From: Buddleja alternifolia
Taxonomy: Eukaryota; Streptophyta; Magnoliopsida; Lamiales; Scrophulariaceae
Reading direction: 5' to 3'
NCBI GenBank assembly: GCA_019426215.1
Contig: CM033404.1
Location: 4,402,001 to 4,466,000, forward strand
Length of the DNA: 64,000 nt
In this document: piece after piece, positions 45,934-58,730 of the stretch
Numbering within the stretch: the first letter of the stretch is position 1
How the letters are laid out: each line of letters opens with the position of its first letter
Position numbers and translations under genes: made by a program
Notes under the pieces: generated by a model
What the model saw: only the letters and a program-made list of their open reading frames with translations
The model's database searches: none
Told to the model about the DNA's origin: nothing

Positions 45934-46961
45934 TGTTTCGAAAATAAAAACACATTCGATTAGGGTGGATCCAACTGCGTGTTCCGAGCCCGCGATAATT
46001 CTTATCTTAGAATTATCTTTCAACCCCCGCGCTCGAGTTCAATGCGCTAGACGGTTGTTCGGACTTTATCACTTCGGCGTGTTGTTTAACTTAATTATTC
46101 GGACCGCAATTGACTGAAATGTTTATCGTCTTCGAATGACACAATAATACAGTGAAAGAAAGATTCAAGTCCAGGTAAAAACTATCTCTCTGATACTTAA
46201 ATCTGACCTAAGATAATCTTATGCCTACGTGAGAACCGTTTGATCAAATGTATTATTTTAGATGTTATGTATCGTCTTCGGATGACACAATAATATTATA
46301 AAAGACAAATTCAAGTCTAGGTAAAAACTATCTGATACTTAAATCTGACATAAGATAATTTTGTAACTACGTGAGAACCTTTCTTTTTCAAAACGATGTT
46401 AATGAATAGAAAACTTAGGTCAAGATACAAATTACTGTCAAATACTGAAATCTGAAAGCATGTAATCTATACCTCCATAAAAGTCTTCGATTCGTAAAAA
46501 TTACAGGCAATCGAATGCCGATACAAGCCTTGAAAAGGCAAATTCCTTCGAGTCTAATACTAAATTACATTACGGCTACTCCTAAATTATGCTAAGAGCT
46601 ACTCCTACATTACGCTATGAACTACTCCTAAGAAAACGAAAATGCAGAAGTTTGGTGATCTTGCGATGATGTCTTTTTTCTCCGCGGCTCCTATATATCT
46701 TGTCTTCGGGAACCGTCTTCAACCCACGTTCTCCCTTTTTTTTTTTTGGGAACTGCCGTCAATTGCATCCAACCGTCTCTTTCAAAATCTTCAACTTGGC
46801 GCGTCTTCCTTGAATGCAGATTATTGGCTATTTGGACTTTATTTTATTTTTCAGATTCGATTCTTGGGTTTTATTAACTCAGCCCCTTCTTTTCGAATTT
46901 CTACAATTTGGGCTATTTGTGCTCTGTATTTCGAAAGCCCAATTATTTTATGGTGTAAACA
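45934..46961 (-). repeat. 5' LTR of the minus-strand TR-GAG element
   Basis: Upstream LTR in element orientation, adjacent to the primer-binding site. Small indels and substitutions separate it from the other LTR. Confidence 0.88.
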
Positions 46962-46966
46962 ATTTG

Positions 46967-47400
46967 TCATTTTATTTGAATAAATAATAAAAAAATGATC
47001 GAGTGTTATTAGCCTAATTTTTGAAAACACAATAATTAGTATTTTTTTATAACATAGGGGTCAATATGTACACAATGGGGTAAAATGTCTTTTACCCGTC
47101 CATAATACCATAAAACTGAACGATAATCATCCTGATCTTTGTAATATCAAAATGTTGTTTCTAAAATAAATTAGCTAATATCTCTTGCTTTGAAAAAATA
47201 TTCATTATTATACCTAAAATAGTCAAACTCATTAAACCAAATAGAACGTTTGTTTTAGGACAGAATTATATAGCAAGTACGTATGATCCTGCCAGTATTA
47301 TTATGAAAAATAAAAGATACATAATTAAGATCAAATCCAAGTCTAATTTGTTTAACAAAATATTATATAAATCACTAATTACTTTAGCTATTCAAGCGAA
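46967..47400. other. AT-rich intergenic sequence, nothing recognised
   Basis: No gene or repeat structure recognised. Confidence 0.4.
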
Positions 47401-47782
47401 AATCGGATAGGTGACCGAATGCCATGAAACCAATTATGTTCCTTTTCAATACTTTTAAGATCGAATTGGTGATCGAACCAGACAACTCTCTGAGCCATTG
47501 GTCTGATCAATATATACTCGATTTAGAAAATGGTTTGACCTGTCGTATTATTAAATGCAATGGTTGAATTATACGTCTTAGTTGCAATTTTTTTAATAAT
47601 ACATACATACATACATACATACATACATACTCCTTTATTTCAAATTAAAAAACATATTAGGTCAAATAAAACACGTAGCTAAAGGTCATTCCAACAGAAG
47701 AAATTTTAAGCGACAAGCAAATTTTTTTTTTTTTGTCCAAGTTCGATAAAACAAATAACTTAATTACTTGATCATCATTACC

Positions 47783-48580
47783 TAGGGATGGCAATGGGCC
47801 GGTTCCGGGTCGGTTCTTGAGGTTCCGGAACCGGAAACGCATAAATTTTTGGGACCCAGAACCGGAACCGCTTATTAAAGAACTCGGAACTGCCAGGACC
47901 CGGAACCGCTAGACCCGCGGGTACCCGCGAGTATTGTTTTTGCACTATCGCTTGCAGGTACCCGCGAGAACTGAAACCGTGAGACTCGCGGGTACCTGCG
48001 AGTTTGGAATCGGAACCGGAAAAGCAAGACCTTTTTTTTCGTTCTCCATATGTATGTAAATAATATTATAACAAAAAAAAAAATGAATGCAACTGAATGT
48101 ATATATTATTTATTAGAGTTTTGTTTTTTATAACTGAAATTTAAGGTTTAAAACATAGTCTAGATTATAACCGAGTAATGTCATTCAATACTTGTTGTTG
48201 AAAAAAGGGATTATATCAATGTGATTTTCAAAGATTAGGTAATTAATTGGACTGGTCTCGAATTGGAAATTTCACAAAATGGATGTTTTGACTTTTGATG
48301 AACAGTTATTCCTAGTTTCTATTCAATCCTTATTTTAAGGAATTTTTGCTTGAAAGCGTGAGTTGGGGAATTCTGCTTCTAATTTGTTTTTCATTTGCTA
48401 ACTTATAGTTTTAATTTTTTAATTTGTTTAAAAAAAAAAGCGGTTCCGGGTCGGTTCCGGGTTCAACCCGGAACCGGAATCGCTAGGACCCGTACAAACT
48501 GAACCAGAACCGGTTAGAGATGGGGGAACCGGAACCGTCGGGGCGGTTCCAGGTCCAACCCGGATCCGTTGCCATCCCTA
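47783..48580. mobile_element. Non-autonomous hAT element, 798 bp, perfect 8-bp TSD
   Basis: Flanked by TCATTACC on both sides (47775-47782 and 48581-48588). Ends TAGGGATGGCAATGGG and the inverse TAGGGATGGCAACGGA. Both ends are rich in GGTTCCGG/GAACCGG. The ~450-bp AT-rich centre has no coding sequence. Confidence 0.93.
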
Positions 48581-50120
48581 TCATTACCACACCAACACAG
48601 TAGGATTAATTCATAATTTCCACTCAATCAAATACTAAAATGGCCAAGACTCATAATATATCATATCAAGTAATGAGTTCTTCATGCTTAGTGCATGAGA
48701 ATCCCCTGGCGACATTAAAGTGAAAAAAATTAATTAAACTCTTACGCAGACAATAATACTAATAGGCTAGTGTTTGTGGTTGGAGCCACGCAAGTCAAAT
48801 TAGTACAATATTAGTTACTACTTTATCATCTTAATTAACGTTAAAAAGGTGTGGGAAAAATGGACGAAAAAAATTCCTCCCCTGCCCACAACTGTCTTCC
48901 TCCAACCTCCCTTCAACAGCGTCATGAAACCAATTATGTTCCTTTTCAATACTTTTAAGATCGGATTGGTGATCGAACCAGACAACTCTTTGAGCCATTG
49001 GTCCGATCAATATATGCTCGATTAAGAAGATGGTTTGACCTGTCGTATTATTAAATGCAATGGTTGAATTATAGGTCTTAGTTGCAATTTTCTTTCTTTT
49101 TTTAATTCAAGAGGAATGGGGATATACTACATATCTAGCCCAACAAATCGGGGTTGATAGTTATAATCTTGAACCATAAAAATTCTATTTAACTCCATAA
49201 AGGGAGAAAAAGCCACAACTTGTGACAGTCTGGATTTGAACTCAGGACCTCTCATATAAAGTGGGAGGTAAATACCGATAAACCAACAAATTGAGTAAAA
49301 CATATAGTTAGCGGTTATCCCAACAAAAGGAATTTTAAGCACCTAGCAAAAATTGTTTTGTCCAAGTTCGTTAAAACAAATCACTTAATTACTTGATCAT
49401 CACTACCACACACTAGGGCTAATTAATAATTTTCATTCAATCAATTATTAAAATGGCCAAGCAGTCCGAATCTTCTTTTGCAAACGATGTTGCAATCTCC
49501 TATTGCACTTCATATATGAATGACAAGTGTATAAAATATTTTTTTAAATATAAATTTAATATGGATTATATACACTTGTCGGGCAGGCATGATATGCAAC
49601 ACAAGATGCAACACCACTTTGCAATAGAAGATCTCGTGTGATGGCCAAGACTCATAATATATCATATCAAGTACTAATGAACTCTTCATGCTTACTGCAT
49701 GAGAATCCACTGGCGACATTAAATTGAAAAATTAAGGATTGAACTCTTATACAGACAATAATAGTAATAGGCTAGTGTTTGTGGTTGGAGCCACTTAAGT
49801 CACATTAGTACAATATTAGTTACTACTTTTTCATCGTATCCAACGTTAAAAAGGTGTGAGAAAAAAGAAAAAATATCTCTTCCGCTGCCCGCAACCATGT
49901 CTTCCTCCAACCTCCATTCAAGAGCCGGCGGTGGGAGTGTTTCCGGCAACGACGGTGGTAGTGGCCTAGTGGTGATATGAACTTTTTTTATCATTTATTA
50001 AATTTAAAATGACAAATATACTCTTATACATATAATAATCAATATCTCCTGTATTTTCTTGTTTTCCTTATCATTCTTCCTAATTATTAAAGTATTAATG
50101 TAATTAAATATACATAGTGA

Positions 50121-50655
50121 GTTAGCTCGGATTTCGTTGGACCAATTCGACCCTAATCTACTATCCAAATTGGTCGAACCAGAACCTAGAAAATGAGTTT
50201 ATAGACTGGACTTGACCAGGTCAAGTTGCCTGCATACTTAATTTTATAAGATCAAGTCTAAACGTAGTTCAAAATGTGTATTGGATATATTCGTGGTTAC
50301 TTCGTAACAAACGAGGCTAACTAACTATGACTAAGGTACTGGATACGAAGTGAAATGAGAGAATTTGTAAAAGAAATAAATGCTGGTCCCCTTATAAATA
50401 AACAGGAGGGGCATTTATAGCAAGAGTCGGTCACTATTCATGACATGACATGATATCTAGGCCAACTGGGCTTGGACACGTGTCATCTTTATGGTTGACC
50501 TAAGTTATTCGGGTTGGCGGTTCGGTGGGGCGGGTTGGATATTAACCCTACCCAACTCATATAAATGACCCGAATCTTTGGACTGTTGTGTAAATAAATA
50601 AATTTAGGGGGGAATTTGGTGATCATTTGCTTCGTATAACGGGTTTTACCCCTAT
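50121..50655. mobile_element. ~535-bp insertion in the duplicated WSD 3' flank
   Basis: Interrupts sequence that is continuous at 41240. Flanking ACATAGTGAG and ACATAGGGAG match 9 of 10. It contains a TATAAATAAA box-like word near 50395 and no coding frame. No clear terminal repeats; a solo LTR is possible but unproven. Confidence 0.55.
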
Positions 50656-51321
50656 CACATAGGGAGCATATATATTTAATAGTTATATGCATATCATTCC
50701 GAAATATATAAAATGTTAATATATTACATACTATAAATATTGTCATTTATATTTATATTTTAAGTAAAACTAGCTAGCATATGAGTGTAATGGTCTTAAT
50801 ATGCTTATGTGATTAATTCGAGTTTTTTGTCTATACAAAAATTAATCATATACCATATGAGATAACTATTTACATATTTTAACTAATTGAATAAAACTAT
50901 AAAATTTTAGTTGGCATCATTTAAATAATATACATTATCACTGAATAATACTAATAGGATTGAAGAATTAATACTACTTTAGTACAATATTAAGGACTGA
51001 GAATCCACTAACGACATTTAATTGAAAAATTACGGATTGAACTCTTATACAGACAATAATAGTAATAGGCTAGTGTTTGTGGTTGGAGCAACTCAAGTCA
51101 CATTATTCCAATATTAGTTACTACTTTTTCATCGTACCCAACGTTAAAAAGGTGAGGGAAAAAAGCAAAAAAAAAAAAGAAAAAAATCTCCTCCGCTGCC
51201 CGCAACTGCCTTCCTCCAACCTCGCTTCAACAGCCGGTGGTGGCAGTGTTTTCGGGAACGATGGTGGTAGTGGCCTAGTGGTGCTATGAGCAAAGGTGGC
51301 GGGTTCATTTCCTGACCCGGA

Positions 51322-51801
51322 TGTTGTGGAACTTAGAGTCATATTCCACCAAATATAGAAATAGCAAGGGAAATATTGTACTAGAAAACCACACTAGATT
51401 TAATTCCCAGGAAAGATTGGAGGCGTCACAACGGTCGCGCTTAAAACCCAACCTCCTAGACAGAATTAACTAGACGAATTTAATAGCACAATATAACACT
51501 ACAACTATAACTAACAATGGCTACTTGAAGAATAGCACAAAATAAAGAACACCAAATTTAACGAGGTTCGGCTAATTTAGCCTACGTCCTCGGACCCCAC
51601 CAAAATATTTCACTAAAGGACTAAAGTGAAACTATTACAAACTATAGAGGAAGAAAGAAGAAATTGCTAAAAGACTTAGGCAATTTGGGATGTTTTCTAA
51701 TGTAAATAGATGGTCTCTTTTATAGTGTAAAGAGACCACTCTTTACAACCATTTTCCAATGTGGGATATTGCTCAACTTTGAAATGAGCCATTTTTCAAC
51801 A
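51322..51801 (-). repeat. 3' LTR of the Copia element
   Basis: 480 bp, TGTTGTGGAACTTAGAG to TTTTTCAACA on the plus strand. Contains a TATA-like TTTTATAGTG region. Confidence 0.95.
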
Positions 51802-51870
51802 AATCTCCACCTTGGCGAATTTCCAAAATCTTCAATCTCCTCGTCAAACGGGGTCACCAAAAATCAATCT

Positions 51871-54800
51871 TCAAACTTTGACAATGTTGATCAAGTCCAA
51901 ACAAAATTTGAACTTGATTGCAGTCACAACTTTTGTCAACATATCAGCAGGATTCTCAGTAGTATGGATCTTCTCGATTCTGACTCCACCTTCTTCAAGT
52001 ATCTCTCTTATGAAGTGATACCGAACATCAATGTGCTTCGTCCTTGCATGATAAACTTGGTTCTTTGCTAAATGGATAGCACTTTGACTATCACAATGTA
52101 TTTTCACATACTTTTGTCCAATCCCCAGTTCACCAAGCAACCCTTGAAGCCAAATTGCTTCCTTTACAGCCTCTGAAATTGCCATATACTCTGCTTCCGT
52201 AGTAGACAGAGCAACCGTTGACTGTAAGGTAGACTTCCAACTGACTGGTGCTTTAGCAAGAGTAAATACGTAGCTTGTAGTTGATCTACGCTTATCTAAA
52301 TCACCAGCATAGTCTGAATCGCAATATCCGACTACATACTGACTATGTTCCCGCTCAAATATCAAACCAACATCAGCTGTGTCATGGATGTATCGCAAAA
52401 TCCATTTCACAGCTTGCCAATGTTCCTTTCCAGGATCATGCATATACCTGCTCACAACCCCCACTGCTTGGGAAATATCAGGCCTTGTACACACCATAAC
52501 ATACATCAAGCTACCAACAGCATTTGCATACGGTACTTTTGACATGTATTCCCGTTCTGCATCAGATTTCGGTGACAAAGCGGCGCTAAGCTTAAAATGA
52601 GGAGCAAGCGGAGTACTAACTGGTTTTGACTTTTCATCAATGCCAAAATGCCTCAACATCCTACTCAGATATTGTTTCTGAGTCAAACAAAACCTCCTCA
52701 ATTTTCTATCTCTGAAAATCTCCATGCCGAGAATCTTCTTCGCCTCACCTAGATCCTTCATCTCGAACTCCCTTTTCAAATGAGTCTTCAACTTCTCAAT
52801 TTCTATTAGACTCGGGGAGGCAATCAACATATCATCAACATACAGAAGAAGATATATGAAGGATCCATCTTGTAGCTTGTGCAAATACACACAATGATCG
52901 TATTTGCTTCTTGTGTACCCAATTCCCATCATAAACTTGTCAAATCGCTTGTACCACTGCCTCGGAGATTGCTTCAATCCGTACAACGATTTTTGAAGTT
53001 TACAAACCAAATTTTCATTTTCAGCAACTTTGAATCCCTCTGGCTGAGTCATATAGATTTCCTCTTCCAAGTCTCCATGTAAAAATGCAGTTTTTACATC
53101 CAACTGAACTAGTTCAAAATCCAACTGTGCTACCAAAGCTAACAAAATTCTAATGGAGGAGTGTTTTACAACTGGAGAAAACACCTCATTATAATCAATG
53201 CCCTCCTTCTGAGCGTAACCTTTGGCCACCAATCTGGCTTTGTAGCGAACATCACCTTGGCTAGGAAATCCATCTTTCTTTGCAAATACCCATTTGCATC
53301 CAATTGCCTTCTTTCCCTTCGGGAGACTGGCCAGTTCCCATGTTTGATTCTTATGAAGGGACTGCATTTCTTCACTCATGGCAATCCTCCACTTATCTTT
53401 CTCTGGTCCTTTGACTGCTTCAATATAAGTGGTAGGAACATCATCAGCGGCAATTGCAGATGCACAAGCCACCATATCATCAAAGCGAGCAGGCTTTCTG
53501 ATTGTCCTCTTTGGCTTGCTAGTTGCAATTGATTCAAGTTGCTATGGAAGTTCTTGGGGTTGAACTTCCTCTTCTTCAAAATCTCCTTCTACCGTAGGAG
53601 AATGATCAAGAGTTTCTTGATCTGCTGGAACAACAAACTTTTCAAACTCCACATGTTTGGGAGTACCATCCTGCTGTTCTGCATTCACCTTTTCCAACAT
53701 GGTAGATTCATCAAAGGTGACATCCCTGCTAAAGATTATTTTCTTTGTCTCTGGACACCAAAGGCGATAGCCTTTTATACCAGAGGTGATCCCCATGAAC
53801 ACTGCTTTCTTTGCTCTAGGATCCAACTTTGATTCCTTAACATGATAATATGCAGTGGAACCAAACACATGTAAGGAATCATAATCAGCAGCAGGCTTTC
53901 CAAACCATTTCTCAAATGGTGTTTTTCCATCAATAGCAGTAGATGGTAGACGATTAACGAGATGACACGCATACGTCACAGCCTCAGCCCAAAATTCTTT
54001 ACCCAACCCAGCATTGGATAACAAACACCGAACTTTCTCCAGCAAAGTCCGGTTCATGCGTTCTGCCACTCCGTTCTGTTGTGGTGTATGTCTAACAGTG
54101 AAATGTCTGACAATGCCTTCATCCTCACAAAATTTTTGAAATGGACCACTCCTAAATTCTCCACCATTGTCTGTACGGAGACGTTTGACCCTTTTATCAG
54201 TCTGAGTTTCCACCATCTTTTTCCATTTGAGGAATACCTCAAACACTTCATCCTTTGTCTTCATCGTATACACCCAAACTCTCCGGGAAAAATCATCAAC
54301 AAAGGTTACAAAATAGTGTTTCCCACCCAAAGAACTCGTTTTTGAGGGACCCCATACATCCGAATGAACATAATCCAAAATACCTTCAGTATTATGGATT
54401 GCTGTTCCAAATTTAACCCTTGTTTGTTTCCCACGAACACAATGTTCACAAAACTCCAATTTGGAGTATTTCACTCCTTTCAACAATCCTTGATTTATGA
54501 GGAGATTCAAGGATTTTCCACCTGCATGTCCCAAGCGCATATGCCATAGCCTAACTGCTTCTGAATTCCGATCAACAACAGTAACTGCTGCTACTGCACC
54601 CACAACTGTACCACCCATGTAGTGATACGTATTGTTGTTCTTCCGAATTCCTTTCATTACCACGAGTGCACCAGAGATGATCTTCATCACCCCATCCTTA
54701 GCTCTTACTTCAAAACCTTTCGATTCTAAAGTTCCAACAGAAATAAGGTTTTTCCTCACTTCTGGTGCATACCGAACACCCTTTAGGGTTATGATTGATC

Positions 54801-55835
54801 CATCATGATTCTTCAAGCGAACTGAACCAATCCCAAGTGTAGTAAGAGGAGCTTCATTTGCTGTGAAGACAACGTCATTTTGTTCTTTGAAATCAAAGAA
54901 CCAATCCAAATGTGGTGTCATATGATGACTACATGCTGAATCCAGCATCCATACTTCAGAAGCACCGCTGGATGATGTCGCCAATGAGAAGTCCGATTCG
55001 GCATCATCACACACGGCTACATTTGATTCCGCCACGGCCTTAGAATTGCCCTTAGTTGTCAGCTTTGGGCAATCTCTCTTCCAGTGTCCTGTTTCTCGAC
55101 AGTAGGCACACTCGTCTTTGCTTAGTTTATGCCTGGACTTGGATCTCCCTTTCTTTCCTTTGTTTTTGTTTTGTGAACGACCTCTGACGAACAAAACCTC
55201 TGCATCTCCGCCTGAACTAACTTGCTTGTCCTTCTTTCTCAGTTCATAACTGTACAGGGCAGCACAAACTTCGCTAAGAGATACAGCAGCCTTCCCGTGA
55301 AGTAGAGTTGTTTCAAGAAACTCCAACTCCTCAGGAAGGGATCCCAGCAACATCAGAGCCAAATCCTCGTCTTTAAAAGTCTCATCCAAATTGATCAATC
55401 GGTAACCAGTTGATTAAAACTGGTAATGTGACTATTCATAGTGGAACCCGAAACAAATGTGAAGCGAAAGAGCCGCTTCTTCAAATGGAGCTTATTCTGA
55501 CAACTTTTCTTCAGAAACTTCTCCTCCAGTGCCATCCACAATTTATATGCCGAGTTTTCTTTCGAAAACGCATATCTCTGCTCTCTGGATAGACACGAAT
55601 GAATTGTTCCACATGCCAACCGATTCATCATACTCCAATCTTTTTCCTCTATATCATTTGGTTTCTTTTCTTCAATAGCTAAGTATAGACCTTGTTAAAA
55701 GAGTGCGTCTACAACTTCGCTTTGCCACATACCAAAATGGCCTGTGCCATCAAAAGACTCCACTGCCAATCGCGTATTCGGCACAGTGGTTCTCGGCCAA
55801 ATGGACGACGACGATGCTTTTGAGGTGTCTTCCAT
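51871..55835 (-). pseudogene. Copia gag-pol polyprotein with two stops and one frameshift
   Basis: From MEDTSKAS (55835) to a stop at 51871, about 1320 codons. Gag (GHFGMWQSEVVDALF) is followed by a CCHC knuckle (CAYCRETGHWKRDC), protease (WMLDSACSHHM) and GAG-pre-integrase (LWHMRLGHAGGKSL). The integrase D,D35E core follows (VHSDVWGP, RTDNGGEFRS, QNGVAERMNRT). RT (GCKWVFAKK, QLDVKTAFLHGDL, YVDDM) and RNase H (CDSDYAGD, TEAEYMA, HIDVRYHFIR) complete it. Lesions: TAA at 55695-55697, a 1-nt deletion near 55397, and TAG at 53542-53544 between integrase and RT; otherwise open. It cannot make a full polyprotein, although the RT/RNase H half is intact. Confidence 0.95.
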
Positions 55836-55971
55836 TTTTGGTTACAAATTATTCTTCAAGAGCCCTCCAAATGCGAAAGCCAAATAGCCCGGGAAAACTT
55901 TTCTGATGTGGAAGATCAGATTAAACTGCGACCACAGAGCATACTCAGAATACCCGAGCTCTGATACCACT

Positions 55972-56451
55972 TGTTGTGGAACTCAGAGTCATATTCCACC
56001 AAATATAGAAATAGCAAGGGAAATATTGTACTAGAAAACCACACTAGATTTAATTCCCAGGAAAGATTGGAGGCGTCACAACGGTCGCGCTTAAAACTCA
56101 ACCTCCTAGACAGAATTAACTAGACGAATTTATTAGCACAATATAACACTACAACTATAACTAACAATGACTACTTGAAGAATAGCACAAAATAAAGAAC
56201 ACCAAATTTAACGAGGTTCGGCTAATTTAGCCTACGTCCTCGGACCCCACCAAAATATTTCACTAAAGGACTAAAGTGAAACTATTACAAACTATAGAGG
56301 AAGAAAGAAGAAATTGCTAAAAGACTTAGGCAATTTGGGATGTTTTCTAATGTAAATAGATGGTCTCTTTTATAGTGTAAAGAGACCACTCTTTACAACC
56401 ATTTTCCAATGTGGGATATTGCTCAACTTTGAAATGAGCCATTCTTCAACA
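55972..56451 (-). repeat. 5' LTR of the Copia element
   Basis: 480 bp, nearly identical to 51322-51801, adjacent to the primer-binding site. Confidence 0.95.
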
Positions 56452-56456
56452 CCGGA

Positions 56457-56945
56457 CGCATAGGTCGGGTCTGAATTTGGACCTAGACTTTTGGGTATGG
56501 ATCTAAATAATTCAATTTTTGAGTTTGAGTTTTGGTTTAGACTCAAACTTTTTGTTCTAGGTCCAGGTAAAAGCCAATCATTGACAGGTCTAGTGGCGAT
56601 GGTAGCGTGAGAACAAAGATGAGGTGGTGAAAATATAGGGAAAGATGAAAGATAAAAATCTTAAAATTGAAGAAAATTATGAGACAATTTTGCAAATACT
56701 GAAATTATAGGACAACGAAAGTGTTCACATAATCACATGCACTTCTAGCTATTTATGAACATGTTATTAAATAGTGACGAGAAACATCTAATGTGCTTCT
56801 TTATTTAGATATTTTTGGTTAACCTTTAACTATTCATGAAATTTAATCATATTATTTCAGCTCATTCTAATAAGTGATATTTTGCCTCAAATTTGGAAAT
56901 AAATTAGTTAAAATAATTTAAAGATATAGTTCCGTACGGAATGTG

Positions 56946-56991
<46 letters not shown>

Positions 56992-57494
56992 CGCGCATGC
57001 ATGAAGGAAAATTTTACATCACGCTTGAAGCTATGTATAATATTTAGACGAAAGATTACACTTGTCACAAATTTCATTCTAATTTATAAGTCAACTAAAT
57101 TACACTTGGAATTCATCGAACTAGATTCATGTTAGAATATAGATCTTTCTCTCAACATTTTATATCAAACTGCGTCTAATAGTTTTAGTATATATTTCGT
57201 GTCTGTCTCTTTTACACCATACGGGATCTTCTATTGTAAAATAGTATCGCATATTATGCATGTCCGACAAGTCTATACAATCCTTAATAAATTTATATTT
57301 TTAAGGAAATATTTTATACACATGTCATTTATATGTAAAATGCAATAGGAGATTGCAACAGTATTTACACTAAAAGATCTGAACTGCTTTTACACAAATA
57401 TATGCTATCAAGACCGAACACAAAACAAACTAAAACCATTAAATTTGATCTAACATAAAATTTCCAAAGTACTTTTACACAAGTATATGTGATT
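56457..57494. other. Intergenic DNA, nothing recognised except microsatellites
   Basis: Contains a TA/TG/CG dinucleotide run at 56951-56998. A decayed GTCTAGGTCCAG-type stretch near 56480-56600 resembles no recognised family. Confidence 0.5.
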
Positions 57495-58730
57495 AAGGGG
57501 AAATTCTAGTTCGCTCCCGACTCGGCCAAACTTATATGTATTTTATAAAATAACTTACCAATTATATGGCAAATGTAATACACTCTTCTTTAATTAAGGG
57601 TGCACACGGTTCGATTTTGTGGTATTTTTATAAAATTTATACCGTACCAATAATTGCGATTTTAAGACAACTAATACCAAAATTGGACTTTTCGAAACCT
57701 ATACCATCGTATCCGGTATGATACGATTTTGGTACGGTACGGTACTGTTTTGAGGTATTTTTACTATATAGATCACATGATTTATCTATGTATTATCATT
57801 TCCACTTTTTATGCAAAAAATTCTCAAGAAAAATTATCTATACAATACACTAAAAGAGAACAAATCTTATCTCTCATCTCAATGCATGTTTCTTTCGTAC
57901 TTTTGTTCGTAGAAAAAAAATGGGGGAAAAAAGAAAAAAAAAACTAGACTTTGCAATAGAAGAATTTTTTTGAATGAAAATCGATAAACTTATGCTTAGA
58001 ATTAATATGTTCTCTTTTCCTTCAGAAATGTGGTTGTAAATTGGTTGTTAACTATAACTACTAGGTAATAAAATAAAAAACAATTGTCAAACTAAATAAA
58101 GATTAAAATGATAAGAATGTAAGCTTTTACAATACTAGTTGGAATTATTATAATTGAGCGACTATTGAACCCAACTACCAGAAAAATCATGGAGATTCAA
58201 ATTCTTATGTTTTGTACCTCAGTCTCATCTTTTTCTTCAAGTAAGTGTTGTAGTCTAATTCACATTCTTGATGTTAGTATTATGATTTGGAGTCTAGGTT
58301 TGAAATAATTCTAGAAAATAATTTTAATTTATCTTTTAACTACTTGTCAACTTTAATAAAATTTACTTAATTTTTCATATTTCTAAAATATCACACATTC
58401 CCACAAGTTTTGGTAGGAAATCAATTTCCTATATATTTGTGTCTATAAATCCTAAAACATTACAAATAATATATAATGAATAGTTATATAAATATACATA
58501 TATATGGTCCGATACCGTTTTTTACCTGTATTGAATTTCTAAAACCTAAATCATACCAAAATATTCGGTACGGTAACAGTTCGTACCAAAATCGATAATT
58601 TTTAGTGAAAAAAATCATTATTTCGTTACAGTACGATCGGTATAGTACGATTTCAGAAAACCATGAACACCCCTACTCTCTTTGTAAAATACAATTGAAT
58701 GCGATTAAGTTGGATTTAGGCTAAAATTTT
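57495..58730. mobile_element. MITE split by a hAT-like insertion
   Basis: 57495-57594 (GGGGAAATTCTAGTTCGCTC... GTAATACACTC) and 58676-58730 (CTCTCTTTGTAAAATACA... CTAAAATTTTC) are the two halves of the MITE found intact, in the other orientation, at 61690-61833. The intervening 57595-58675 is a separate insertion. Confidence 0.6.
57595..58675. mobile_element. hAT-like non-autonomous element with GGTACGGTAC-rich ends
   Basis: Ends TAAGGGTGCACACGGTT and the inverse TAGGGGTGTTCATGGTT. The subterminal regions are rich in CGGTACGGTA-type words. No coding sequence. The 8-bp TSD is not clean. Confidence 0.6.

Larger units (their letters stand above)
41673..46961 (-). mobile_element. Non-autonomous LTR retrotransposon with gag-like frame, no pol
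   Basis: Two direct ~1.03-kb LTRs (41673-42704 and 45934-46961). In minus orientation each starts TGTTTACACC and ends TTTTCGAAACA. The primer-binding site lies next to the right LTR (minus strand TGGCGACCACAGTGGGAG, 45910-45927). A purine run (ATTAGGGGCA) flanks the other LTR. The internal 3.2 kb has only a gag-like frame, so this is a TR-GAG/LARD-type element needing a partner. Flanks GTATT and ATTTG do not give a clean 5-bp TSD; ATTTG occurs on both sides only if the LTR end is moved 2 bp. Confidence 0.85.
47400..51300. repeat. Degenerate segmental tandem duplications
   Basis: Blocks recur in the same orientation. ATGAAACCAATTATGTTCC occurs at 47422 and 48923. TTAATTACTTGATCATCA occurs at 47760 and 49386. 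GGCCAAGACTCATAATATAT occurs at 48642 and 49643. GTTTGTGGTTGGAGC occurs at 48772, 49777 and 51074. AGTGGCCTAGTGGTG occurs at 49961 and 51269. Two to three diverged copies of a ~1-1.5-kb unit are therefore present. No intact frame; a short GGCGGTGGGAGTGTTTCCGG stretch hints at decayed coding sequence. Part of it (49982-50945) duplicates the WSD gene 1 3' flank. Confidence 0.8.
51322..56451 (-). mobile_element. Ty1/Copia LTR retrotransposon, recent, 5-bp TSD CCGGA
   Basis: 5130 bp flanked by CCGGA (51317-51321 and 56452-56456). The two 480-bp LTRs are TG..CA. The tRNA-iMet primer-binding site TGGTATCAGAG (minus strand, 55959-55969) is next to the right LTR, and a polypurine tract (AAGGTGGAGAT) next to the left LTR. 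The domain order protease-integrase-RT-RNase H identifies Copia. The LTRs differ at about five sites by eye, so the insertion is recent. Confidence 0.97.

Noticed and set aside
42553..46983. Near-identical short frames at 42553-42771 and 46642-46983
   Set aside because: They are the same non-coding LTR sequence in two copies.
48841..51342. Ser/Gly-rich peptide (SNLxSxxGGGSVFGNDGGSGLVV type) in repeated blocks near 49900 and 51200
   Set aside because: Suggestive of decayed coding sequence but frames are under 70 codons, differ between copies and match no family I know.
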